Shown: piece by piece, positions 1 through 5,421 of the stretch
Position numbering within the stretch: the stretch's first letter is position 1
Layout: each line of letters begins with the position of its first letter
Source of the DNA: Candidatus Sigynarchaeota archaeon
GTDB taxonomy: Archaea; Asgardarchaeota; Lokiarchaeia; Sigynarchaeales; Sigynarchaeaceae
Direction of reading: 5' to 3'
DNA length: 5,421 bases
NCBI GenBank assembly: GCA_030587525.1
Contig: JAUQYW010000783.1
Location: 1 to 5,421 of the forward strand
Position numbers and translations under genes: made by a program
Notes under the pieces: generated by a model
Told to the model about the DNA's origin: nothing
Databases searched by the model: none
The model's input: the letters and a program-made list of their open reading frames with translations, nothing else

Positions 1-1002
1 CTCAAGAAACAGTACTTCTGCAAGCAATGCCTCATCGGTTGTGGCCGCATCGTCGAGGTACCAGATGGCAAGTACAAGACGCCTGGGCAAGTTCACGGCC
101 CGGAATACGAGACCGTCGGCAGCTTTGGGGGAAACTTGCTCTGCAACGATCTCAAGGCGATTGCCAAGGCAAACTATCTCTGCAACCAACTCGGGCTCGA
201 TACGATCAGCTGCGGCGTGACCATCGGATTTGCCTACTATTTACAAGAGAAGGGCGTCCTTCCACCAGCCAAGGTAGAAGGATTGAAACTAGCCTGGGGT
301 GACATGGACCCGGCTATCACGCTGATCGAGAAGATAGCCAAACGAGAGGGCATCGGCGACATTATGGCCGAGGGTACCGTGGGCATGGCGAAGAAGCTCG
401 GTGTCTCGCTAGATGAATGCGCGGCGGTCAATAATATGGAGGTGCCCTTCCACGATCCTCGTGCCTACCTTGGTAGTGCTCTCGAATATGCAACGTCACA
501 TCGCGGCGCGTGCCATGTCACCGCTGCATATTACTTTACGAGCATGGGCGCGCCGTTTCCGGATTGGGGCATTTCATGTCTCGATCGATTCGAGAACGAG
601 GGCGTTGGCAAATGCGTCGCCCAGCTACAAGACCTCCGTGCTATGTTCCAGTCTATGTCCCTCTGCACTTTCGTCATTCCCAGCTCGGCAACTATGATGG
701 CCGACTTCTTCTCCTCGGCAACCGGCATACCTATGACAATGGAGGAAATTATCACTGTTGGTGAGCGTATCTCCACGCTACGTCGGTTGATCAACCTCAA
801 CCTCGGTTACACGACCGCGTCAGAGAAACTTCCCGCCATCCTCTTGAAACCACTCGAAGGTGGCACCGAGGGCAAGATACCAGATATTGAAAAGCAATTA
901 AAGGACTATTATGAGTACCGAGGCTGGGATCGCAAGACTGGAAAGCCTCCAGCGGCCAAGATCGAGAGCCTGGGCTTGAAAGGCTTGAAACCGATCGCGT
1001 AA
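1..1002 (+). CDS. Aldehyde ferredoxin oxidoreductase family protein, C-terminal part (partial, 5' end outside window)
   Basis: The frame is open from the first base to TAA at 1000-1002, giving 333 residues; family members are about 600 residues, so roughly the first 270 (N-terminal pterin-binding domain) lie upstream. Enzymes of this family oxidise aldehydes to carboxylic acids in the cytoplasm with a tungsten- (sometimes molybdenum-) bis-pterin cofactor and pass electrons to ferredoxin through one [4Fe-4S] cluster. Seen here, in window residue numbers: cluster cysteines C7, C10 and C14 (CxxCxxxC) with a fourth candidate C222 in SLCTF; GPEYET at 33-38; NDLKAI at 49-54; GLDTIS near 61-66; HDPR at 151-154; ATSHRGACH at 164-172; and the C-terminal YYEYRGWD followed by LGL. 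Two positions that bind pterin in Pyrococcus furiosus AOR are changed (N49 and Q217). The family also contains FOR, GAPOR and BamB-type proteins; substrate and metal cannot be assigned. TTG at 136 is not the start, because conserved family sequence continues upstream of it. Confidence 0.93.
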   Translation, partial: LKKQYFCKQCLIGCGRIVEVPDGKYKTPGQVHGPEYETVGSFGGNLLCNDLKAIAKANYLCNQLGLDTISCGVTIGFAYYLQEKGVLPPAKVEGLKLAWGDMDPAITLIEKIAKREGIGDIMAEGTVGMAKKLGVSLDECAAVNNMEVPFHDPRAYLGSALEYATSHRGACHVTAAYYFTSMGAPFPDWGISCLDRFENEGVGKCVAQLQDLRAMFQSMSLCTFVIPSSATMMADFFSSATGIPMTMEEIITVGERISTLRRLINLNLGYTTASEKLPAILLKPLEGGTEGKIPDIEKQLKDYYEYRGWDRKTGKPPAAKIESLGLKGLKPIA

Positions 1003-1015
1003 TTTCCTTTTTTTT
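1003..1015 (+). terminator. T-rich tract directly after the AOR stop codon
   Basis: Immediately after TAA the coding strand reads TTT, CC, then eight consecutive T (1008-1015). I see no strong hairpin before it. Archaeal transcription commonly ends at such oligo-T tracts without a stem-loop, so this is a plausible terminator of the AOR transcript. A candidate promoter follows about 50 nt downstream, which fits separate transcription of the transporter genes. Confidence 0.4.
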
Positions 1016-1059
1016 CACAGTCGCATTCAATTCTTTCGTCATATCTCTAGAAAACCTCG

Positions 1060-1068
1060 TTTTTTATA
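1060..1068 (+). promoter_or_regulatory. Candidate archaeal TATA box for the transporter pair
   Basis: A T-run leads into TTTATA at 1063-1068, which resembles the archaeal TATA consensus. A start site about 25 nt downstream would fall near 1092 and leave a leader of about 25 nt that still contains the purine-rich ribosome binding site at 1098-1106. An AAAA stretch at 1051-1054 lies upstream, but no clear BRE touches the box. The call rests on position and composition only. Confidence 0.4.
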
Positions 1069-1097
1069 CGTTCCATCCAAGGATGTTGTATAACTAC

Positions 1098-1106
1098 GAG
1101 GCGAGG
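1098..1106 (+). promoter_or_regulatory. Ribosome binding site for the GPH-like transporter
   Basis: Two GAGG motifs (1098-1101 and 1103-1106) lie 11 or more nt before ATG 1118 and are complementary to the CCUC core at the 3' end of 16S rRNA. They support ATG 1118 over the in-frame GTG at 1166, which lacks such a motif, and so support the cysteine-rich N-terminus as part of the protein. Confidence 0.5.
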
Positions 1107-1117
1107 CTATATCGATC

Positions 1118-2527
1118 ATGGAGAAATGTTGTGACGGCAAGTGTTCATGCAACGGGCAAGACCGCGTGCTTACTGGAGCCCGCTTGCTTGGATTTTCGTT
1201 CGGCACGTTCGGCCAAATGGCTCCCATCGGGATCTACAATGTTTTTTCCGCTTATTATTACATTTACGTGATTGGGTTAGATCCCTTTTCCACAATGTTC
1301 GGCGTGTTCTTGAGCTTGCTCGCGTTCGCCATCAGCTCCACGATCTTTGGCGTGCTGGCGGATAACAAGAAGCCCGGGAAGCACGGGAAGCGCAGGCCAT
1401 TCCTTCTCGTGGGAATACCCGGTTTATTCACGTTCATGATCCTCTGCTGGACACCACCGAGCATGCTGCTCGGCCTGCCGCCCGATATGGGCACGGCAGT
1501 CTACTTCTGGACGGTCGCCGTAGCGCTGGAAACCTGTCAAGGGCTGCTCGTGAGCACGTACTTGTCCTTGATGACGGAGCAGAGCACGTCTCCAGATAAC
1601 CGCGTGAAGATCGCAACGATGCAAGGCATATTCTCCATCTTGGGTACCGTGCTATCGATATTGCTTCCTATCATCTTGAAAAGCTTAGCTGCATCGGGAG
1701 CGACGCTCACGTCGGTTATGCCATGGATCGGCCTCGCGTTCGGGGCAATCGGGTTCGGAGCCTTTTTGACTGTCTATTTTTCGACAAATGAAGACTTTTA
1801 TCTTGTAAACCGAGAGACAACACTACCCAAACGAACCATCACGCAAACATTCAAGGATATCTTCGTGCCCGCGCGAGATCCACAGTTCCGTCTATGGCTC
1901 GGGAACTCCTTGATGTTTAATATGGCGATCCGGTTCTTGATCTTCATCTTGATGCCTCTTATGGAATTCGTCATCCAACTGCAGCAAAGCCAATACATTA
2001 TTTTCTTTGGATGCTTGCTTCCCATCGCAGCTACCGGCTATATCATCTGGGTGAAAAAAATCAAGACATCCGGGTTGAGGAATGCGTATGGATTGTCACT
2101 CCTCGTGAACGTGGTGTTCTCCACGGCAGCAATCTTGTTAGTTATCCCGATGGATTTCATTATGAAATTCATCCTTGGTATCGTGATCGTCGGCATTCTC
2201 ATCTCGTCGCTCGTCGCCGGATATCTTTTCCCGAACCCCATCGTGAGCCGGCTGGTCGACCTTGCTCCCGAAGAGATACGCAAAGCCGCTTCCTCATCGA
2301 GTAAGGGCATTGCTGGCAGCTACTTCGGCTTGTACTTGTTCACCTACAATATGGCACAAGCCGCGGCAAACTTGCTACTAGGGTTTATTTTCACGGACCA
2401 GACGAAGGATGATCCGTTCTTGATCGCGTTGATGATTCCTATCGCAGGGGCAATGACGCTCGTGTCGTGGTGTTTCTTGAGAAAAATCGAATTGACACCG
2501 GCGGCACCCGCTCAAGCACAAAAGTAA
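1118..2527 (+). CDS. MFS transporter, GPH/MFS_2-like (putative sugar or organic solute symporter)
   Basis: This 469-residue integral membrane protein has about 12 hydrophobic segments (roughly 26-50, 58-80, 95-113, 124-150, 168-188, 200-221, 262-288, 293-311, 323-345, 348-372, 398-424, 433-455), the usual size of the glycoside-pentoside-hexuronide:cation symporter group. The loop after segment 2 carries the MFS signature: G78 and D82, then KHGKRRPF at 88-95, in the GxxxD...GRRRPF form typical of GPH and sucrose-type carriers. Members move sugars, sugar acids or related solutes across the cytoplasmic membrane, usually with H+ or Na+. Two features stand out: residues 4-11 hold four cysteines (C4, C5, C9, C11), and the positions matching the MelB cation ligands D55 and D59 appear to be F70 and S74. 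E138 is an acidic residue within segment 4. The start is ATG 1118, preceded by GAGG. The next gene begins 18 nt after the stop, so the two are probably co-transcribed. Substrate unknown. Confidence 0.85.
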   Translation: MEKCCDGKCSCNGQDRVLTGARLLGFSFGTFGQMAPIGIYNVFSAYYYIYVIGLDPFSTMFGVFLSLLAFAISSTIFGVLADNKKPGKHGKRRPFLLVGIPGLFTFMILCWTPPSMLLGLPPDMGTAVYFWTVAVALETCQGLLVSTYLSLMTEQSTSPDNRVKIATMQGIFSILGTVLSILLPIILKSLAASGATLTSVMPWIGLAFGAIGFGAFLTVYFSTNEDFYLVNRETTLPKRTITQTFKDIFVPARDPQFRLWLGNSLMFNMAIRFLIFILMPLMEFVIQLQQSQYIIFFGCLLPIAATGYIIWVKKIKTSGLRNAYGLSLLVNVVFSTAAILLVIPMDFIMKFILGIVIVGILISSLVAGYLFPNPIVSRLVDLAPEEIRKAASSSSKGIAGSYFGLYLFTYNMAQAAANLLLGFIFTDQTKDDPFLIALMIPIAGAMTLVSWCFLRKIELTPAAPAQAQK

Positions 2528-2545
2528 GATGATGGCTGATTCGTT

Positions 2546-3820
2546 ATGGATAATGATGCTCCGAACAAACCAGTTCCGACCCTCAAAGAACGATCGACGA
2601 GATACCTCGTGTTTCTCGTCATTTTCTTGACCATCAACGAGATCTACGACACATACACGACTCAGTATCCATCGATCATCGTGGACCTCGTGGAAGGCGA
2701 GTTTGGGCTGAATAGCTCGCAGTATGCTTTTTTCCTGGGGATCATTACGATTGGCACGTATTTTGCTTTCATAAGCCAATATCTTGCTGACCGAATCGGC
2801 AGAAAGATTATGCTTTTCGTCACCCTCTTTGGAATGGGCTTCGCGTCGATGTGGGTGGGTCTTGGAACTAACGTGGTGCAATATGCAATTGCATCTTTCT
2901 TCTTGTACATTTTCTTCTCGTCGGACATTTGGACAATGTATATGGTCGAGGAAAGCCCGAAAGATCACAGAGGAAAAATGGTCAATCTGGTGTTAGTAGG
3001 AGGATGTATCGGGGCTTTGCTCGTTCCAGGATTATTCGATGCGCTCGTCGTCGGAGCCGGCTATTCGTGGCGTTCCATGACATGGTTCGCGATGCTAGCT
3101 ATGGGTTTTGCTTTCATTACCTTGGCCACGAAAGAAACACGGGTTTATGATGCCTTGAAGCAAAAACGGCGACAAGAAGAGAAAAAAGAAGAGCGACGCG
3201 CGTTCATTCACGTAATCCAAGATTTCAAGCAGCCTTTCTTGCGTGAAACGAGACTGAAAACCATCATCCTCATCACGTTCGGGTTCGTAATCGGCATGAA
3301 TTACATGTTCATCTTAATGGGTAAGGATTTCCTGGTCAATGTCAAGCATCTTAGTCAAGACGCGGCATCGGATGTCATCCTCTTCATGGGTATCGCTGCG
3401 ATCGTGGGTTATTTGATCAACGGATTTTTGCTCGATAAGATAGGTCGTAAGAAAACATTGATCCTTTTCATCGCACTGTTTCCTGCGAGCATTATCATCG
3501 CTGTACTTGGTGATCTCGTGGCGATCTATATCAGCGTATCGTTGATCAGCGCATCGTTCTGGAACCTCGGGATTTGTTCCCGCATCTATTGCCAGGAATT
3601 GTATCCTACCGCCATGCGCGGCCAAATAACTGGTTGGCGTAGTTTATTCTATGCCATGGGCAGCACGGCGGGTGCGTTAATCGGGAGCATCGTGCTGCAA
3701 TATGTCGATTTAGGTGTATTGTTCATCATCAACTCGTTTATTTTCTTGCCATTCATTCCGATCATTTGGAAATTGCTTCCAGAAACAAGGAGCAAGCAGC
3801 TTCTCGAAACGACAGTTTAA
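2546..3820 (+). CDS. MFS transporter, sugar-porter-like
   Basis: This 424-residue protein has about 12 hydrophobic segments and a charged central loop (about 201-218, rich in K, E and R) between the two six-helix halves. Sugar-porter hallmarks are visible: DRIGRK at 82-87 after segment 2, its second-half counterpart DKIGRKK at 297-303, MYMVEESPKDHRG at 131-143 (matching the family's YxxExxPxxxRG after segment 4), ELYPTAMRG at 351-359, and PETRS at 412-416 (the PETKG-like motif after segment 12). Family members carry sugars, aromatic acids or other organic solutes, often with protons. IYDT at 33-36 resembles XylE GYDT, so D35 may match the proton-coupling D27, but the position of XylE R133 appears to be I115. 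The gene starts 18 nt after the preceding transporter; GGCTGAT at 2534-2540 is only a weak ribosome binding site. Its stop lies 39 nt from the convergent surface-protein gene. Substrate and direction of transport unknown. Confidence 0.87.
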   Translation: MDNDAPNKPVPTLKERSTRYLVFLVIFLTINEIYDTYTTQYPSIIVDLVEGEFGLNSSQYAFFLGIITIGTYFAFISQYLADRIGRKIMLFVTLFGMGFASMWVGLGTNVVQYAIASFFLYIFFSSDIWTMYMVEESPKDHRGKMVNLVLVGGCIGALLVPGLFDALVVGAGYSWRSMTWFAMLAMGFAFITLATKETRVYDALKQKRRQEEKKEERRAFIHVIQDFKQPFLRETRLKTIILITFGFVIGMNYMFILMGKDFLVNVKHLSQDAASDVILFMGIAAIVGYLINGFLLDKIGRKKTLILFIALFPASIIIAVLGDLVAIYISVSLISASFWNLGICSRIYCQELYPTAMRGQITGWRSLFYAMGSTAGALIGSIVLQYVDLGVLFIINSFIFLPFIPIIWKLLPETRSKQLLETTV

Positions 3821-3829
3821 ACGGCAGGA

Positions 3830-3852
3830 AATAACAAAAAGAAAGAAAGAAA
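3830..3852 (-). terminator. T-rich tract downstream of the surface-protein gene
   Basis: Read on the minus strand just past its TAA (3860-3862), this spacer gives repeated TTTC units followed by TTTTTG and TTATTT. On the plus strand it is an A-rich run with three tandem GAAA units at 3841-3852. It fits an archaeal hairpin-free terminator for the minus-strand gene. Confidence 0.4.
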
Positions 3853-3856
3853 TCGT

Positions 3857-3880
3857 GTTTTAATCAATCCTTGATTTTTT
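3857..3880 (+). terminator. T-runs possibly ending the transporter transcript
   Basis: On the plus strand, TTTT begins at 3858 and six T occur at 3875-3880, the latter inside the 3' end of the convergent gene. They could stop transcription coming from the transporter pair. No stem-loop is evident, and the runs also encode part of the opposing gene, so this is weak. Confidence 0.25.
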
Positions 3881-4717
3881 CACGCGAGAAACGAGCGCGT
3901 GGATTGCAAATGGAATGCCCATGATGAGGCCAATGATAAGCCATTCAGCGGGGTATCCAGGGATGCTGCTGCTCACCGGACGAGCCAAAGAATATGCTAC
4001 CGACTTGACCCCATTCGAGAAACCGCTATCCGCAACTTCAAAGGTATAACTGATGACCTGCCCTGCTGCATCTGCAATGTATGTTCCGTTCTTGGAAACC
4101 GTGCCTCCAGCAAGAGACCACGTGGCAACTATGTGATCTGCAGTCTTCGCCATGATGTTGGTCGGATATTGATATGTGAGCGTAGTCATATGCGGGGAAT
4201 TAAAATAATCACCGGGTTGCAATGAACAGTCGAAATGGTCGAGGAAAGTATTTGCGGCTGCGAAAAGGGCTGTCTTCCCAAGGATATCATTTGTCCAGTT
4301 GAAGATCGAATAAAATCCTTTCGTAGTATATAGCCAGTTTTCGACATGCTTGAACGTGATATTACCTACAACGATCGAGAACAATCGCGAGATGGAGGTC
4401 GAGTTCAACTCGAGATACTTGTGCTGGAATGTTATCTCCGTGTCATTCGCTACAGACGTGCCCGTCCCGGACATGTACCACCTCGAATTGAGCCAGACAG
4501 GAATGAGGGTGACCTTGCTCGTTGCATTGTAAACGTTGAATTTCGTGTCCATGACCCTGGTATTGTTCGTGTACGTCAAGTACCACGTTAACTTGTAATC
4601 ATACGACTGGCCGGCAGCCGGGAAAAACTGGCTCGCGGCAGCACTCGTTCCTTGCAAGCTCAAGACGAGCACGACGGCAGCAAGGATCGCAGAACAAGAA
4701 ATTATTTTCGTTCTCAT
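3860..4717 (-). CDS. Secreted, C-terminally membrane-anchored protein of unknown function
   Basis: I do not recognise a named family for this 285-residue protein. It has a short basic start (MRTK), a hydrophobic stretch at about 5-21 and a small-residue region ending near A28, which together look like a signal peptide. Residues 29-250 appear extracellular: rich in aromatic, Thr, Ser and Asn residues, probably beta-rich, with one cysteine (C164). There are seven N-x-S/T sequons (N51, N64, N91, N105, N119, N140, N210), fitting archaeal N-glycosylation. IPGYP at 252-256 leads into a single transmembrane helix (about 258-276) and the basic tail RVKKSRID, so the bulk should face outside with a short cytosolic end. 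I associate this IPGY plus helix layout with surface proteins of Asgard archaea, which is an inference from memory. A binding or cell-surface role is possible, but no domain supports one. It is convergent with the transporters and divergent from the HEAT-like gene, hence its own transcription unit. ATG at 4715-4717 directly precedes the signal peptide. Confidence 0.85.
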   Translation of the reverse strand: MRTKIISCSAILAAVVLVLSLQGTSAAASQFFPAAGQSYDYKLTWYLTYTNNTRVMDTKFNVYNATSKVTLIPVWLNSRWYMSGTGTSVANDTEITFQHKYLELNSTSISRLFSIVVGNITFKHVENWLYTTKGFYSIFNWTNDILGKTALFAAANTFLDHFDCSLQPGDYFNSPHMTTLTYQYPTNIMAKTADHIVATWSLAGGTVSKNGTYIADAAGQVISYTFEVADSGFSNGVKSVAYSLARPVSSSIPGYPAEWLIIGLIMGIPFAIHALVSRVKKSRID

Positions 4718-4844
4718 GAATTTTCACTTCTGATGCTCCGAATCTTTTCGGGCGTGCAATCAACCCGTGCGATTAATAATATTTATTCGATTATATTTTT
4801 TTAGATTTAGAAAAATTCAAAGCCCGGTCGACCAAGATCGCGGT
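4718..4844. promoter_or_regulatory. Divergent promoter region between the surface-protein and HEAT-like genes
   Basis: This 127-nt spacer separates two divergent starts and has a very AT-rich core at about 4771-4816. On the plus strand TTATATTTTT (4791-4800) is a TATA-like candidate for the HEAT-like gene, with a start site expected near 4818. On the minus strand the complement of about 4776-4788 reads AATAAATATTATT, a candidate TATA for the surface-protein gene with a start near 4757. CGTGC occurs twice (4753-4757 and 4766-4770), 13 nt apart, and might be a regulator half-site pair, though it is short enough to be chance. Neither gene has a strong ribosome binding site. Confidence 0.45.
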
Positions 4845-5421
4845 ATGGGCAAGAAGTCCGATCAGCTCGCGCCGCGAGATGCAAAGCAAGGAATCACCGA
4901 GCGTGCCCTTCATTTTTTGGAATCCGAGAGAATCCTGCCGGTTATCGATAATATGGATGTCAACATTAGAAAATTGGCAAGTTTTCTCAAAAAAGAGTAT
5001 GACACGATACCCGAAAAGGAACGCATTGGCAAGGGCATCGTTTTCATTGCCCGAAATGTTGCCGCGGCAACCATGGCATATTGGAAATCCTTGCCAAAGC
5101 AAGATATGACTGTCCTCATCCAGAGCGCACTGATATTTAGCCGCGCTGCATTCAAGACATCCGAGAAAGGCGGATTCAGCTTGATCCAGCATTATGCGAT
5201 CATCTTGACGGCAGAAACTGTTGCACTTTCTCCAGGCGCGTTCAGCCTCGCTGAAGAGCAGGTGGTCGATTGGGCATCGAGTGATTCATGGGACGTGCGT
5301 GAAACGTGCGTCTATCCCATCTTCATCGGGCTCAAGCGATATCCCGATCTCGTGTTCACAAAATTGGAACGATGGGCGAGATCAAGCAATGCGAATCTCC
5401 GGCGGCTGGTTTCCGAGAGCA
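4845..5421 (+). CDS. HEAT-like repeat protein resembling DNA alkylation repair (AlkC/AlkD-type) proteins, N-terminal part (partial)
   Basis: The frame is open from ATG 4845 to the window's right edge (192 codons plus one base); the 3' end is missing. The predicted protein is soluble and mostly helical, without signal peptide or membrane segments. Residues 141-152 (VDWASSDSWDVR, then E) and 175-192 (ERWARSSNANLRRLVSES) form two successive HEAT-like units with the pattern W-A-S/R-S, a short loop, then V/L-R-E/R. A tryptophan helix followed by NxxLRRLxSEx is typical of AlkC/AlkD-like proteins, which remove bulky or charged alkylated bases from DNA without base flipping. The catalytic region of such proteins would lie mainly in the missing part, so activity cannot be judged; a non-enzymatic HEAT-repeat protein is the main alternative. 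ATG 4845 is the first in-frame ATG; the only nearby upstream alternative is GTG 4767, inside the AT-rich promoter. No clear ribosome binding site is present, so translation may start from a short or weak leader. Confidence 0.72.
   Translation, partial: MGKKSDQLAPRDAKQGITERALHFLESERILPVIDNMDVNIRKLASFLKKEYDTIPEKERIGKGIVFIARNVAAATMAYWKSLPKQDMTVLIQSALIFSRAAFKTSEKGGFSLIQHYAIILTAETVALSPGAFSLAEEQVVDWASSDSWDVRETCVYPIFIGLKRYPDLVFTKLERWARSSNANLRRLVSES

Noticed and set aside
136..138. TTG as the start of a complete 288-residue AOR
   Set aside because: The frame is open upstream to base 1 and encodes the cluster cysteines and GPEYET motif, so the gene begins outside the window.
27..697. Several overlapping plus-strand frames within the AOR region
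   Set aside because: They lie in other frames of a strongly conserved enzyme gene and encode low-complexity, Arg- and Ser-rich products without motifs.
2529..2534. ATGATG just ahead of the second transporter as an alternative start
   Set aside because: It is out of frame with the transporter and opens only a short frame that stops within about 35 codons; ATG 2546 begins the protein that matches the family.
2378..2968. A 196-codon minus-strand open frame across the junction of the two transporters
   Set aside because: Its product is rich in Arg, His, Glu and Ser without recognisable motifs, as expected from the antisense of membrane-protein genes. The plus strand here carries two well-supported MFS frames.
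3841..3852. Tandem GAAA units as a microsatellite or functional repeat
   Set aside because: There are only three units, in a spacer just downstream of the minus-strand stop codon; a T-rich terminator on the minus strand explains them better.
4791..5192. A 133-codon minus-strand open frame with CxxC-like cysteine pairs that could pass for a zinc-binding protein
   Set aside because: It overlaps the plus-strand HEAT-like frame, which stays open to the window edge and shows family-like motifs. The minus-strand cysteines are spaced irregularly and its start has no supporting context.
1..5421. CRISPR arrays, tRNA or rRNA genes, insertion sequences, defence systems
   Set aside because: No regularly spaced repeats, cloverleaf-like segments, transposase-like frames, terminal inverted repeats or known defence domains were seen on either strand by eye.

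Overview
The window looks archaeal and may come from an Asgard-type archaeon (Thor- or Lokiarchaeia-like). The evidence is a tungsten-type aldehyde:ferredoxin oxidoreductase, TATA-like boxes about 50 nt ahead of start codons, T-rich tracts after stop codons instead of hairpin terminators, and a secreted, sequon-rich protein ending in an 'IPGY' plus transmembrane plus basic tail arrangement that I associate with Asgard surface proteins. The taxonomic placement is an inference: there is no rRNA or marker gene here.

Layout: (1) 1-1002, +, is the C-terminal 333 residues of an aldehyde ferredoxin oxidoreductase (AOR) family enzyme; its N-terminus lies outside the window. (2) 1003-1117 holds a T-tract and a likely new promoter. 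(3) 1118-2527 and 2546-3820, +, are two major facilitator superfamily (MFS) transporters from different subfamilies, 18 nt apart and probably co-transcribed. The first is GPH/MFS_2-like, the second sugar-porter-like. (4) 3821-3859 is a short convergent spacer, T-rich on the minus strand. (5) 3860-4717, -, is a secreted, membrane-anchored, probably N-glycosylated protein of unknown function. (6) 4718-4844 is an AT-rich divergent promoter region. (7) 4845-5421, +, is the N-terminal 192 residues of a HEAT-like protein that resembles AlkC/AlkD DNA alkylation repair proteins and runs off the right edge.

How they may work together: the transporter pair suggests uptake or exchange of sugars or related organic solutes, and the AOR could oxidise aldehydes from their breakdown while reducing ferredoxin. 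This link rests only on proximity. A promoter-like element lies between the AOR and the transporters, so they need not be one transcription unit. The last two genes appear functionally unrelated to the first three.

I found no RNA gene, CRISPR array, mobile element or long repeat, and no convincing new multi-gene system. The points most worth a second look are changed cofactor or coupling residues in the AOR and both transporters, a cysteine cluster at the N-terminus of the first transporter, and the unassigned surface protein.
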